This document shows positions 11,263-22,637 of a stretch of 64,000 nucleotides of DNA, piece after piece. A program made the translations under genes and the position numbers. Source of the stretch: Gari tellinella (Eukaryota > Mollusca > Bivalvia > Cardiida > Psammobiidae); the NCBI GenBank assembly GCA_922989275.2, contig OV277868.1, forward strand, positions 48,730,216 through 48,794,215, given 5' to 3'. Position 1 is the first letter of the stretch. Each line of letters begins with the position of its first letter. Under the pieces are notes generated by a model. That model ran no database searches, had not been told where the DNA came from, and saw only the letters and a list, made by a program, of their open reading frames with translations.

Positions 11263-11300
11263 ACTTAAAGCAGTTTCTTCTCCTGCTGAGTATTCATGAA

Positions 11301-11788
11301 CTAACCCGTTACCCCATAAATACGCTTTTTTACGCCTCTTTTGTATTCATCCACTACAGAAAATAGCTCCAATTTATAGAGTCATGAATATGTATCATAT
11401 GAAGTATTTTCTAAATTCTAGCAGATGATAGCTTAACCCTTTGAACCCTAGTCCCGCATATAGGCGTCCTTTTCAAACAGTGTACATGTGAATAGTACAC
11501 TTGTCCTGTGCAAACAGTGAAGACCCAGATCAGAGGGCTCCAAAAGGAGCCCTCTGATCAGGGTCTTCACTGTTTGTCATAATGCCAAACATTGACAAAA
11601 ACAACCCTTTAAAGTCAGAAATGGACTAGACTAAAATGGAAACTCATGGAATTATCCATTTAAAGTTTCAGGGAGGAAAGAGTTAAAGCAGGCTTAAAGT
11701 AAAGCAGAATGCGCCTTAAGGCGCATTCTGCTTTACGTTCAACCTGCTTTAAGGGGTCACCTATCTTCACTATCAGGGGATGGGCTAA
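11301..11788 (+). mobile_element. Family A MITE split by a family C MITE at TTAA
   Basis: Left part CTAACCCGTTACCCCATAAAT to GATGATAGCTTAA; right part TTAAAGCAGGC with the rest of the core 1 hairpin (tip GCGCCTTAAGGCGC), ending GGGATGGGCTAA. Removing 11437-11686 restores the family consensus GATAGCTTAAAGCAGG, so the insertion used the TTAA at the foot of the hairpin. Confidence 0.85.
11433..11686. mobile_element. Family C MITE with intact TTAA duplication
   Basis: TTAA 11433-11436 and 11683-11686; ends CCCTTTGAACCCTAG and GGGAGGAAAGAG. Core 2 hairpin ~11513-11579 with tip GGGCTCCAAAAGGAGCCC. A closely related copy lies at 55061-55311. Confidence 0.85.
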
Positions 11789-11988
11789 ATCTCTGACCAC
11801 TATATAGTGTACTGATATCCACAATCTGAACTATTACGCTGGCTAATAAATAAGGAAAATTTCCAAAAAATCTAATGAGCGCAAAATGATATTAGACATA
11901 TCCAGTTGGAAAACAATGTGGACTCAGATCATGTTCTGCACTGTTTTCAAAACATGTCTATATATGTGAATAGCAGGTGAAGGGTTTA
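11785..11988. mobile_element. Family C MITE, reduced
   Basis: Shares CTAA with the preceding family A end. Carries AACAATGTGGACTCAGATCATG with most of the hairpin deleted, and ends GGTGAAGGGTTTA. Confidence 0.5.
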
Positions 11989-12187
11989 GTTTGCTTTTAT
12001 TTAGAGAACAGAGATAGGTTATGGCGACCCTAAATTATTGTCACAGGGTATACAGTATATAATGGCTCATAAATTATCCTTTTAGTGTGTGTAAAAATAG
12101 CATTTAACTGCCCTCATTATGGAAATCAGTAACAAGTGTATGCCAAGTCAAACTTTAACCCCCCCTGTCTGCCAGGACGTCATCTGC

Positions 12188-12408
12188 TTAACCCATTTTC
12201 CCCATAAACACACCTTTTTACACCTCTGCTGAATAAAATAGTTCCCTTTTATACAGTCATGAATATGTAGCATAAGAAATATTTTCTATATCCTAGCAGA
12301 TAATAGCTTAAAGCAGAATGCTTAAGGCACATTCTGCTTTACTTTCAACCTGCTTTAAGTGATCATCTTTATTCAAAACTAGAAACAGGCTATCGAGTAA
12401 TGGGTTAA
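12188..12408 (+). mobile_element. Family A MITE, left hairpin arm shortened
   Basis: TTAACCCATTTTCCCCATAAAC to GAGTAATGGGTTAA. A deletion in the left core arm leaves TTAAAGCAGAATGCTTAAGG; the right arm is complete. Confidence 0.8.
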
Positions 12409-12477
12409 ATATTGTTAGCTGCTTTGCATTCTTATACTTAGAATTTAGATATTTTGACTTCGGGAACATGTATGAGT

Positions 12478-12545
12478 GTCAAACAGTTTAGAGCTTGATC
12501 AGAGTTAAATTGATTTCCATCTGATCAAGATTCAAACAGTTGACA
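12478..12545. repeat. Degraded core 2 hairpin (family B remnant)
   Basis: GTCAAACAGTTTAGAGCTTG and a decayed complement ending CAAACAGTTGACA. Confidence 0.5.
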
Positions 12546-12762
12546 AATATGCAGGGCTGCCATAACTTGATCATGAAAAATCCTAAGATTTCCCCAAAGT
12601 TTCTATTTTTTTAGTGTGTTTACTTAAAGAAGGCTGAAAGTAAAGCAGAATGCACCTTAAGGTGCATTCTGCTTTACTTTCAGCCTGCTTTAAGCTACAA
12701 TTTGCTAGGATAAAAATCCGCAGATTTCGGAAAAATCTGGAGAAATGGCAGCCCTGAATATG
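12546..12762. mobile_element. Family H MITE with AATATG target duplication
   Basis: Element 12552-12756, CAGGGCTGCCATAACTTGATC to GAGAAATGGCAGCCCTG, directly flanked by AATATG on both sides. The interior is a core 1 hairpin (tip TGCACCTTAAGGTGCA). A 6-bp duplication recurs for the copy at 53735; superfamily not assigned. Confidence 0.8.
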
Positions 12763-13150
12763 AGTGCACAGTTTGCCATTAGGCATTGATGGTGTTCCTC
12801 TCCCAATGAAGAAAAAAAATGTCATCAGTCGAAATTATGAGACTGACTGTTTTCTTCTTGATATTTGCAGAGAGATCATCAATTGGCAAACAGCTGGGAT
12901 CCTAGTTAGATTCTGACGTAAAATAATAATCTGATCTGATCTGGATCAAGATTGGGCGGGTCAAACGCAAGATTGAAGGCAAGGCAGGCAATTCCTATAG
13001 CATTCTGGCTCTTCATTATCCACTATATATGCTCTTTTTCCTGTCCGTGCAAGGCAATTTTAAATGTTTTTCGGAGGTAAAAGTTTCTCAATGAAACATA
13101 AACATTAAAAACTGATTCATTCTTCTTAGTCCGGCCGCGGACACGTTTAA

Positions 13151-13693
13151 CCTTGCTTGGAGTTGTATAGAAAATGTTTTTGTGGTTTTTGGTAGAATAG
13201 ACCCTCAGCATCAAGGATCCGATGTATGACCGCCGGTCATCCTTGAGCATTTTGAGATATTCAAGATGGCGTCCAAGATGGCCGCCGGCATATATCTGGC
13301 TAACTGTTAGGTTTGATTCAATAAGCTTTAACAGATTTTTCAGCAAATTATTGCTCAATTTTATCTTTTGTGACATAATTAAAGTTAAAAATAGAAATAA
13401 AAATAATCTATAATTCAAAATGGCGTCCAAAATGGCCGACAAAGTACTTTTTTATGTAAAATAAAATGCAAAGTAAGTGCGTTACTTTACAAGGCTACGA
13501 TTTTCTCCAGTTTTTTCCCCGTCGTGATAATATAATTGTTCATAATTAATAATAAAGCATGACAAGATCAAGTTGGCGATTAATTAATTCATAAATGAAT
13601 TATAAGAGACTGTCATCAGAATAGAGTATACATAAAAACCATACAGCTTAAGTGTACATTAAATTAGTTCATGCATATCCATGTAAAATGCAA
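13151..13693 (+). repeat. Left inverted end of the 4.7-kb element
   Basis: Carries ATGACCGCCGGTCATCC near 13222 and two paired blocks, CAAGATGGCGTCCAAGATGG (~13262) and CAAAATGGCGTCCAAAATGG (~13418), whose AAGATGGCG units resemble YY1 sites. Confidence 0.75.
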
Positions 13694-14389
13694 TAAATAT
13701 TTCAGATTAACAGAAAAGTAATTAGTCAAGTCAAAACTCAAATATTATCAATTAGTTCATAGAACCCAATACCTACCTTTAATATATAAATTTCACTGTT
13801 TTTTAAACAAAGAATGCTGAAATTATCGTACAAAAATAAAGTTCTGTGTTTGCATTACTTAGATATTTGTCACCACATGTCACCTTTCTTGTTAAATAGT
13901 TCAATTACATGTGAGCTTCTTAGGAACAGGGAAATAAATTGGTAGAATGGATACCAATAATTCTTCTTGGGATGCAAGTCTCCTGAGGATGTGGTGGCAC
14001 CTATTTGAACCAGATAACTGTGTACAGTATCTTTCAGTATAAAACTATGTTCATTATTCCTTTTCATCAAGCCTTTTAGCATGTATTCTGTGAGTTTGTA
14101 AGCTAGTACTGCTGCTGCAAAGAATCATCATATCTTTGAAATATTGCTGAATGAGTACATGGCTACACAGACACTTGACTGAACAGTCTTTTGGCTTAAA
14201 CATAGATTAGAATAAGAAAGAATGACATCACACATATAATTTCTAATATAAAAAAATGCATATCTTTACTCCTGAATTACCAAAGTAAACAGAACTTTGG
14301 TACAGTTACTGTCAAATTCAGTCACTACAAAAGTGGTCATCTTGTATAAGAAGTGCATAACTCTTGACATGATGATATATTGCAAAGCC

Positions 14390-15850
14390 GCTGGCCTATC
14401 AGGAGTGATAGCCGAGATGATTAAAGCAGCTTCGGAGTACAAGGGGTTTGAGATTTGAAGACGACTGACTGGTGCGATTTTCAGTAATTGTGTGATATCT
14501 GAAGACAGGGAGGCAAATTACATCCTCAAACAATAAAAAAGTGAATAACAAGCTCGCATGAGCGACACTTATCATGTGGTAAAGCTCAAGGACCAGACAA
14601 TAAAGTTGATGAACCGATTAAACAGATACCTCTGTGCGTGAGATTATCAACATTGATGCATGTAGTTTGGAGTTGTTACTGGTACAGGTACTATTGATTC
14701 GTTCTTCACCGTGTACCATCTATAGCACAAGTAAAAGGTCGAAATCAAACCTCTGCATGTGGCCTTTGTTGATCTGGAGAAAGCCTTTAGATTCAATACC
14801 AAGAATGAGCTTTTGGTTTGAGGAATGCGATTTGCATGTCAAACAGAGTTTGAAAACCGCTTATATGAAGCGGGCAGTATTACGAGAAGTTTTTGTGTAT
14901 GGTTTGCATTAGGTATTTGATCTCAACCCTCTGCTGTACCAGTGCTTGATGTTCTGCTTTACTAGTGTATGAGACTCTGTCATAAGAGTCTAGCAAAGGT
15001 GTTCCGTTGGCACTTCTGTACACAATTTTCTGTGATCACAAATTCACTGACAGGGTAACCCAAACACCTTGATGGAAGGTTGTTATCAAACCGTGTTGAC
15101 AGAGAGTTAACATGAAGAATACTTGGCTCATGATCTCAGAGTGGTCATTGGCTTGGTCTTCTTCGAGACTGTAGGGAATGTTCCTGTGCTGACTGTCAGA
15201 TTGGAGAAAATTCAATTGCAGTAATTATGTGACATTAATTGTACAATTACAAGCAGTGCAGACTTTGTATGCCTATGACGTCAGGACTAAACTTGTCTTT
15301 TTGATCGAAGACCAGTTACTCTGTTAGGTGTCGATGGGGCTACGTTTGATGTCTAGAAAGCTTCTGTAACATGTTGTTTGCTAGAAGAGGATTCGAGCTT
15401 GTCATAATCACAGGACAGGAAATTTCAAAGAAAGACCTAGCACAATTATATCCTTTGAGACTCGTAGAATAGTGTTCAACACCTGTTTGTTATTTTTTTC
15501 ATTTAATATGGAGGCTATTCATTAATGTCGTCTGCGGAAGACTTGCAGACAGTTTGCAGAAATTGAGCCTGTGATCAGTTGGATCTGTGGCGTTAAACAG
15601 GACGAGGAGGTCCCACAGATACAAGTAATGAGAACTAAACGTTTGGGATGTTATGGCCAGGTAGGGTGTGCCACTTCATGCATCAACTCAATAACGAGGA
15701 GGACCATTCTGCGCTTAGTAAGACTTAGCAAGAGATCACAATCGCCATGGTAAGACTATGGAAGAGATGACCAGGTCCTGCGTGTCAGAGGAGCATATAA
15801 ATCAGGTTTGAGGACATTCTAGCCACATTCAGCCTACCCGAGATGCTAGG
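14390..15850 (+). pseudogene. Decayed RTE-like LINE reverse transcriptase
   Basis: Fragments read in different plus-strand frames. AGPSGVIAEMIKAASEY is at ~14393-14445 and LHVAFVDLEKAF at ~14752-14790, the classic RT motif A context of RTE/BovB-type proteins. ISWICGVKQDEEVPQ at ~15573-15620, followed by RTKRLGCYGQV, resembles the C-terminal M(I)RWMCGV..RLRWYGHV region. Many stops and frameshifts, no usable ORF. Order and spacing fit one ancient insertion. Recognition is by eye, so the clade is tentative. Confidence 0.55.
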
Positions 15851-16984
15851 ACATCCACAGCAGTTGAGAAATAAACGCAGTATCATGTCAAGTACAACTA
15901 ACTTAATAGCAAGCTATGTTAGAAACCTGACATGACCTTTTGTTTCTAATTATCATTTACAGTGTGCAATTTTATTCCCTACTAATAAGAATATTTATTT
16001 ATATAATAGTACAATATGCAAGTGCTAATTCATAAACGTACTGTATATCGACACCAATATGTTTACTAACTCCTTTACATAGGTTGTTGTGTGCGACATA
16101 CCCATTTTCAAATTCACAATACATGCAGAACCAGGAATAGTATCCAATTTATATTACATCTCACATAATATTACTTCTTGAAAAACAAACAAAACAAAAA
16201 CGCTGACTTTGGCAGCCATTCTGATTGCCATTTAGAAAACGAATCATATAATTTATGTTCAAAACACAAACATCAATGGTGACTCAAACTTGAATTAACC
16301 TCAGATTTTTTTCTGCAGAAGGCGATGATTAAGATAGTTCAACATAAGAAAAATCTTTCAAAAGCAGTTATTTCATAATTCTAATTAATTCTTAAAAACA
16401 CTCATTTGTCTTAAAAAGAGGCTAAAAAGAATGGTATGCTTGGTGGATAGATTATATACTCACTTTTTACATTTATTTTACATTAAGTAAATTTTCAGGC
16501 TCCATATCTTTTGAAGTACTTCTTCAACTCAAGTTTCGTTTGAGATTTTTAGGGTTCATACCTTCACCCATGTATTCCAGTGGAACATTTATATTAAACG
16601 ACACATGTAACGAAAATGAAACACACAAGGTATATTCTTATTTCAAATCAAAGGGAGGTAATTTGATATTTGAAGACTTTCTAGTCTTGATAACGCCGTG
16701 AATATTGCGATGAATGCAAGTCTAATGTGATTTTATTTTCTTTAAGCAAATGTTCTAGCGGTTGAATATGAGCACGATTGTATCTCCTCTATAGAGAACG
16801 TTTATAATAAAAAATACTGCTTTCCGGAAAGAGTTATCGATCTTTTCATTTTCAATACAATGTGCCAGTTATATAGCCACAATGATAGGTTTATGTATGA
16901 GACGCTGATAATTAAGAATACAAAAGTGGGTACTTTCTGTTTTTTGCTTATTATATAAAATTGAAGAGACAAGCATCTGTTTTG

Positions 16985-17836
16985 CATATTTTGTCGGCCA
17001 TTTTTGACGCCATTTTGAAATTAACAGTATACTTTTCTCTGTTTGTTTTTTTAAACATCGAAGAAGTATTGAACTACTTTTAATCTTGTTAACAGTTGAC
17101 AAGTACCTAATCAAAACTGACAGCAGTTTCATTTTTCTTCCCGCAACCATCTTGGACGTCACCTTAATACTTTGTCGGCCATTTTGGACGCCATTTTGAA
17201 TAAAGCATTATTATTATTACTTCCATTTTGAACTTAAATAATGTCAAACGTTATGAAAGTGAACTATAATCTGCTGAAAATTTTAAATCAAACCCAACAG
17301 CTAGTCATTTTACATCCTTATGCATGGACTTACTCAATGTAAACTTAAGCTGTATGTTTTTATGCATACTGTATTCTGGTGACAGTCTCTGATAATTCAT
17401 TTATGAATGAGTTAATTGCCAACTTGATCTTTTCACGCTTTATTTATTAATTATGAACAATTATATTACCACGACGGGAAAAACTGGAGCAAATCGTAGC
17501 CTTGTAAAGTGTCATTTTCATTTTATTTCACATAAAAATGGTCTTTGTCGGCCATTTTGGACGCCATTTTGAATTATAGATTATTTTTATTTCTATTTTG
17601 AACTTTAATTATGTCATCAAAGATGAAATTGAACTATAATTTGCTGAAAATTCCGTTATAGCTTATTGAATCGAACCTAACAGTTAGCCAGATAAATGCT
17701 GGCGGCCATCTTGGACGCCATCTTGAATATCTGGAAACGCTCAAGGATGACCGGCGGTCATACATCGGATCCTAAATGCTGAGGGTCTATTCTACCAAAA
17801 CCCACAAAAACATTTTCTATACAACTCCAAGCAAGG
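16985..17836 (-). repeat. Right inverted end with partial tandem duplication
   Basis: The true end is ~17308-17836. A second partial copy of the same segment lies just inside (about 16990-17310): TTGTCGGCCATTTTGGACGC recurs at ~17173 and ~17540, and GAACTATAAT..TGCTGAAAATT recurs at ~17260 and ~17630. Confidence 0.7.
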
Positions 17837-17999
17837 TTAAGCTAAAATACCCTTATCTGCTACCAGACTATCTTAATCATGATATGATTGATGAAAATTT
17901 AATGAAGAATAAACACTCAAAAATTCAGGTCATCAAAACTTCATTATAAATATGAGTAAGGAAGTTTTCTTTACTTGAAAAACTTGGTCAAATTTGTAG

Positions 18000-18218
18000 T
18001 AATACTTTACTCCATAGATACTCATTTTTATGCTTTAAATTTTACCTCCACTGAAAAAAGTAGTTCCAATTTATATGGTCATTAATATGTACCATAAGAA
18101 ATATTATATTCTAGCAGATTGTAGCTTAAAGTGACTGAAAGTAAAGCAGAATGTGCTTTAAAGCACATTCTGCTTAACTTTCAACCTGCTTAAGTCATCA
18201 CATGTCGAAATCAAAGAA
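18000..18218 (+). mobile_element. Family A MITE, right end lost
   Basis: TACTTTACTCCATAGATACTC at the left; core 1 hairpin (tip TGTGCTTTAAAGCACA) ~18122-18195; broken at the GT microsatellite. Confidence 0.7.
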
Positions 18219-18221
18219 GGG

Positions 18222-18249
18222 GTGTGTGTGTGTGTGTGTGTGGGGGGGA
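18222..18249. repeat. (GT)n then G-run
   Basis: About ten GT units followed by seven G. Confidence 0.95.
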
Positions 18250-18614
18250 TGGATTCATAACCCCGACGCTTCTACACTGAATGGTCATGTAACGCATTCA
18301 GATTTTCATGTACCATTCACAAAAAAATGGTCAACTTAATGGCAGCATAATAGGGCAAATTAAACATAAACCTATCAGCACTAAGATTTGACAGTAATAA
18401 AGCACAATTTGATCCCTTTATCTCCATAATTGGAGAGTTTTCATTGAACTCCAGCTCAGGTAGATAGGGTACAGATATTTGATACCGGATATTAAATAAA
18501 TTTTCATTACATGACGATAAGCAAAACAGACAGAAAGTTGAGACGCGGCTCTTTCACCTCCGTCTTTATTGCCGGTCTATTATAGTTCCACCAACCTGTC
18601 ATGTAAATCAAGTA

Positions 18615-18738
18615 CAGAGCTCCAGATAAGGGCGGTATTTCAAAAACTAAAATCTTTATTTCTGCTTTAAACTCTATGGTGTCACGTACTACTCATTAGA
18701 ATCGTTTCGAAATTTACTCCCTCTGATCTGGAGCCCTG
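18615..18738. mobile_element. Family D MITE, internal deletion
   Basis: CAGAGCTCCAGATAAGGGC to CTCTGATCTGGAGCCCTG; the right hairpin arm and following ~60 bp are deleted after TTAGAATCGTTTCG. The 365 bp before it hold nothing identified. Confidence 0.7.
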
Positions 18739-19002
18739 CAATAACGATTATCTTCAGTCTTGTGATTTTGTTATCAAAAATATTATCTGGATAAAAAATG
18801 TCACATATTTATATAATTTTACCAAAAAATGCCATATGTTTCTTTATTTTCTATTTACAACTGCAACAATATATGCAAATATATCTTTTGTTATGATTTT
18901 TGAAATTTTTGACTTCTTAGCTTTTGTCATTTGATATGACAGGCGGTTGCTAAAGCAGGCTGACAATAAAGGAGATTTCCGAAATACATCTGAAAATGGA
19001 AC

Positions 19003-19180
19003 CAGGACTCCAGATAAGGGGAGTATTTCAAAAACTAAAATCTTTATTTCTGCTTTAAACCCTATGGTGTCACTACTCATTAGAATCGTCTCAAAGAGAC
19101 GATTCTAATGAGTAGTAACACCATAGGATTTGGTGCAAAAAGAGTGAGAAAATGTTGAATTTGTGCAGCTTACTCGCCCT
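19003..19180. mobile_element. Family D MITE in a core 1 remnant
   Basis: CAGGACTCCAGATAAGGGG at the left, core 3 hairpin with centre GTCTCAAAGAGAC, right end decayed to TTACTCGCCCTTG. Flanks (GACAGGCGGTTGCTAAAGCAGG before, AAGGCAGGCGACTGCTTC after) look like halves of an F-type element. Confidence 0.65.
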
Positions 19181-19239
19181 TGTTTAAGGCAGGCGACTGC
19201 TTCACCATCAATGAACATACTTTTTTCAGCATATGTGGA

Positions 19240-19384
19240 AAAATTTCCTACACTCTAGCAAATGATAGCTTAAAGCAGGTTGAAAGTAAAGCATATTTAT
19301 GTGCCTTAAATTTAAGGTGCATTCCACTTTACTTTCAAGTTGCTTTAAGTGACCACCTGTCTTCAAAAGGAGGGAAGGGTTATA
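19240..19384 (+). mobile_element. Family A MITE, left half missing
   Basis: Retains CTCTAGCAAATGATAGCTTAA, core 1 arms with an enlarged tip around TTAAATTTAAGG, and an eroded end GGGAAGGGTTATA. Confidence 0.6.
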
Positions 19385-19735
19385 CGTATACACACTAAAA
19401 GTAATCTTTTGGAAGATGGGTAACCATAGAATACCATGGCCATGAAATATGTTAAATGAGGATCATAAATTTGATGTTGAAAGGGTTAAAGCTTTCTGTG
19501 ACCACTTCAAAGAACGAAACATGGCAGTAATTTGAGCATTATGAATTATAATTTTACAGTTAGATATTTCCATAATTTTTGTTACATCTTAATTTCATAT
19601 ATATATATGGGTGTGATTTGATTTAATATGGTATAAAATTCCTTGTGTAGAAGTTTATTACCTATTGTGAAGTTTTGATATCATTTATCATAATTCAATA
19701 TAATACACATAAAGAAGAAGAAGAATATTCTTTTG
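19385..19735. other. No gene seen
   Basis: AT-rich; contains an (AT)4 run and (AAG)n near 19711; no element ends recognised. Confidence 0.5.
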
Positions 19736-19932
19736 CAGGGCTCCAGATAAGAAAAGTATTTCAAAGATTAAATTCTTTAGGTCTGCATTTTAACAATAAA
19801 TGGTGTTACTACTCATAAGAATTGTCTCTTCAAAGCGATTCTAATGAGTAGTGACACCATAGGATTTGGTGCTGAAATGAGTGAGAAAATGTTCAATTTG
19901 TCAAGTTTACTCCCTCTTATCTTGAGCCAGTG
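19736..19932. mobile_element. Family D MITE
   Basis: CAGGGCTCCAGATAAG to CTCTTATCTTGAGCCAGTG; core 3 hairpin with tip GTCTCTTCAAAGCGAT (arms now imperfect). Confidence 0.75.
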
Positions 19933-19934
19933 AC

Positions 19935-20300
19935 ATGCTATTTTCCTACATCCTAGAAGATGGTAGCATTATGCAGGCTGCATGGTAAAGTGCTGCTTAA
20001 CCCTTTCCCTTATAGAAGCGACTTTTAGCACATTCATTTTATTCATCCGCTGAAGAAAATAGTTCCAAATTATACCGTAATGAATATGTGTCAAATTTAA
20101 TACTTTCCTTATTCTAGCAGTTAATAGCTTAAAGCAGGCTGAAAGTAAAGTAGAATGCGCCTTAGGGCGCATTCTGCTTTACTTTCAACCTGCTTTAAGT
20201 AGTCACATATCTCCAATACTAGAAACAATGCTATCAGGTAAAGGGTTAAAGAGTATTCTACTTATTTTCAGCCTGTTTTATTAACCCATTACTCCATAAA
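19935..20300 (+). mobile_element. Decayed family A copy hosting a younger family A copy
   Basis: CTACATCCTAGAAGATGGTAGC and GCAGGCTGCATGGTAAAG before the insertion, TATTCTACTTATTTTCAGCCTG after it; together these are the two hairpin arms of an older copy split at TTAA. Confidence 0.55.
19997..20249 (+). mobile_element. Family A MITE, complete
   Basis: TTAACCCTTTCCCTTATAG to CAGGTAAAGGGTTAA with both TTAA copies; core 1 hairpin tip GCGCCTTAGGGCGC. Confidence 0.85.
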
Positions 20301-20534
20301 TACACCTTAATCTTTGATTTATTCCTCCACTGAAGAATATAAGATTCAATTTATACATACAGTCTTGAATAAGAATCATTAAGAAATAGCTTCTATACTC
20401 AAGCAGATAATCGCTTAAAGCAGGCTGAAAGTAAAGTAGAATGCGCCTGAAGGCGCATTCTGCTTTACTTTCAACCTGCTTTAAGGGGTCACCAATCTTC
20501 AAAGCTAGAAACAGGCTAAGTGGTAATGGGTTAA
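20281..20534 (+). mobile_element. Family A MITE, complete
   Basis: TTAACCCATTACTCCATAAAT to GTGGTAATGGGTTAA; core 1 hairpin ~20411-20486, tip GCGCCTGAAGGCGC. Confidence 0.85.
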
Positions 20535-20637
20535 GCAACCATCTTGCCCTTGAAACTGAAAACATTAGCTAGGGGGGAAAGAATTAGGAGAAACTTTAAA
20601 AAAGAAAAAAAAAAGGAAAAAAGAACACCATACAAAC

Positions 20638-20799
20638 CTCTTCATCAGTCTTCAACTGGAATTTATCTGGCAGTGCTCGCAGCGGATATTCCAGACTAAG
20701 ACGTCTTTGAAAATACATCTTGCTTTGATCTAAGCCACACTTATTATACAAGTAAATCCATTTGACTTTGATTTCTTCTGTTCCTTTACGAATGTCCTT
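20638..20799 (-). CDS. Candidate coding exon, unrecognised protein
   Basis: Fifty-four open codons between TAG at 20800-20802 and a possible splice donor AG|GTTTGT at 20637. The translation includes KGTEEIKVKWIYLYNKCG and RLSLEYPLRALPDKFQLKTD, rich in charged and aromatic residues and unlike the low-complexity shadows around it; codons such as CTG CGA GCA CTG also differ from the AT-rich background. The 3' side ends in phase 0. No convincing acceptor precedes it: the sequence before TAG is not pyrimidine-rich, so the 5' border is unknown. It could be an exon of the minus-strand gene suspected at 52.6-54.5 kb, a different gene, or an old retrocopy fragment. I do not recognise the family. Confidence 0.4.
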
Positions 20800-20802
20800 C
20801 TA

Positions 20803-21071
20803 AACTCGCCTTGCAACTGATTTGAGATTTTGACAGTCCCACTGCATATTGCATTAATTTTCACTCCCAATTTTATCGTCTTTAGAATTTGTTTGACATC
20901 AATTGAATCCTATAAGGTGCACTGTCTATATAAAGAACCTCTTGTTATATAATATCATTGATCAATTACATACAACTTCTGTCTGCCTGTAACTGAAGAA
21001 GTTTTGTCTATGTCCACTGTTAAAAAATAATTTTTTCATTCACATTTCCTCAAACTGATTTCAGTGTCTTG
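20803..21071. other. No feature seen
   Basis: AT-rich sequence without element ends, between the candidate exon and the next MITE. Confidence 0.5.
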
Positions 21072-21280
21072 TTTACCCTTTTGAATGCTGGTTAATTTAC
21101 TTCGTCTGCAATTATTGTCGTCTAGCTGCTACTGTTCTATAAATAGAAATTACTTAATTTGTTTTCAAAATAGGGTCAGAGTGTCAAACAATTTGGATCC
21201 TGTTGAGACGCCGCGTTACGCGGCATCTCAACAGGATCCAAATCGTTTCCAAAGATTTCACTACAAGCATACTAAGAGTT
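21072..21280. mobile_element. Family B MITE
   Basis: TTTACCCTTTTGAATGCTGG at the left, CTACAAGCATACTAAGAGTT at the right; hairpin with TTTGGATCCTGTTGAGACG arms and tip CCGCGTTACGCGG. Confidence 0.75.
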
Positions 21281-21571
21281 CTCATACAGTCTTATTCACA
21301 ATTAGAAAATTGCATAAAAATATTCTTTTCATGCTATTGATTTTATTTCCATTTAAATCTCCTCTTCATACATCCATAAATAGATGCGTTATCATTTTCT
21401 TTTTATTAATACAATAACTTGTTTTAACAATTTCTACCCAACTCAATCAAGTCTTATATTATTGATTCACTGGAAAAACAAACATTAATTTCCTCTGCCC
21501 CACAGACAAACAAAGATGTGAATATGAAGCATTGATAAAATAATTGAAAAAAGATATCCCAGACATACATC

Positions 21572-21780
21572 TACAGTAAAACCTCTGTTTTACGACCACT
21601 TCATTGTGTTAATTATTAGGTGTTTATGACAGGTGACTGCTTATAACAAGATGACAGTAAAACAGAAAGCTCCTGAAGGAGCTTTCTGTTTTACTGTCAT
21701 CTTGCTTTAAGCTGTCACCTGTCTTTTATACAAACAATTATCCCTTGATTTAGTGGTTGTTTTAGAGAGGTTTTACTGTA
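21572..21780. mobile_element. Family F MITE, well preserved
   Basis: TACAGTAAAACCTCTGTTTT to GAGAGGTTTTACTGTA on TA borders; hairpin ~21631-21722 includes GACAGTAAAACAGAAAGCTC with tip CTCCTGAAGGAG. Best-preserved end pair of this family. Confidence 0.85.
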
Positions 21781-21892
21781 TTTCAATCAATTCCAACATG
21801 CACTAGCTCAATTCGGGAAAGTATAAAGTGCGTATTTGTGGTGTAATTTAAAATAAAGAAGTGTTGGAAACGGGACCAAATAATTTGTCCAG

Positions 21893-22150
21893 TTTCAACC
21901 CTTGCAGTACTGGACCCAGATATATCTATCTTTTACAAACAGTGTAGATTTAGATCAGAGCGCTCCTGAAAGAGCCCTTTGATCAGGGTCCGCACTGTTT
22001 GTTTGATATCTATTTTCTGAAATATTTTCTAAAACTACCCCCAAAAAACAATATCAACTAGTCATTTTAATATAATTGGAGTAATCCATATTAAAAATTC
22101 ACTGAATTTCGGCATAAAAATATCTAATACTGAAAAGTTTTCTGTACCAA
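21893..22150. mobile_element. Family C MITE (CAGTACTGG ends)
   Basis: Left AACCCTTGCAGTACTGGACCC; core 2 hairpin 21945-22013 with tip GCGCTCCTGAAAGAGCCC. Right end uncertain. Confidence 0.55.
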
Positions 22151-22395
22151 CAGTACCAGGCCAGGCATTAAGCAAGAATAAACTTTGATTAATTGCGACA
22201 AACTCTGGGTCTATCCGAGCTAAACCAATAATCTAACAATATCTATCATGTCTTTAATTTGCATCCAAACGATAATGTTTCTTTAAACATATACAGTTTG
22301 TTTGTTAAACATAAACAAAGTCTTCACAATACTATGTGTATCTCATTCTTCACCATTCGGAAATAGTGAATGCTTGTATCAAAGTCAAAAGGACA

Positions 22396-22592
22396 TACAG
22401 TCGAACTTCGGTATCTCAAACTCAGTTATATCGAACATACCCGTATTTCACAGTTAAAACGTGGCTAAGCCACGTTTTAACTGTGAAATACGGGTATGTT
22501 TGACTTAACCGAGCATGAAATAATGTAGTTCATGTGTGGAACTATCAGATAGTTCGAGTTAAGCGAGTTTGAGATATCGAAGTTCGACTGTA
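22396..22592. mobile_element. Family G MITE, well preserved
   Basis: TACAGTCGAACTTCGGTATC to GATATCGAAGTTCGACTGTA on TA borders. Perfect core 4 palindrome 22432-22503 with centre CGTGGCTAAGCCACG. Confidence 0.9.
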
Positions 22593-22637
22593 ATTGTAAA
22601 TCAAGGCTTCAAATTCTTTGATCTTATTCAAAATCAA

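Larger units (their letters stand above)
13147..17840. mobile_element. 4.7-kb TTAA-flanked element with ~530-bp inverted ends
   Basis: Body 13151-17836 between two TTAA copies. The outer ends CCTTGCTTGGAGTTGTATAG match in inverted orientation and the match continues about 530 bp (left 13151-~13693, right ~17308-17836) with mismatches and small indels. TTAA duplication plus C-starting ends points to piggyBac or Kolobok; no matching transposase was seen, so this copy is non-autonomous. A decayed LINE occupies 14390-15850; 15850-16980 shows nothing recognisable. Confidence 0.75.

Noticed and set aside
13023..13442. 139-codon minus-strand ORF
   Set aside because: It crosses the TTAA border between flanking DNA and the inverted end, and contains the YY1-like blocks; chance ORF.
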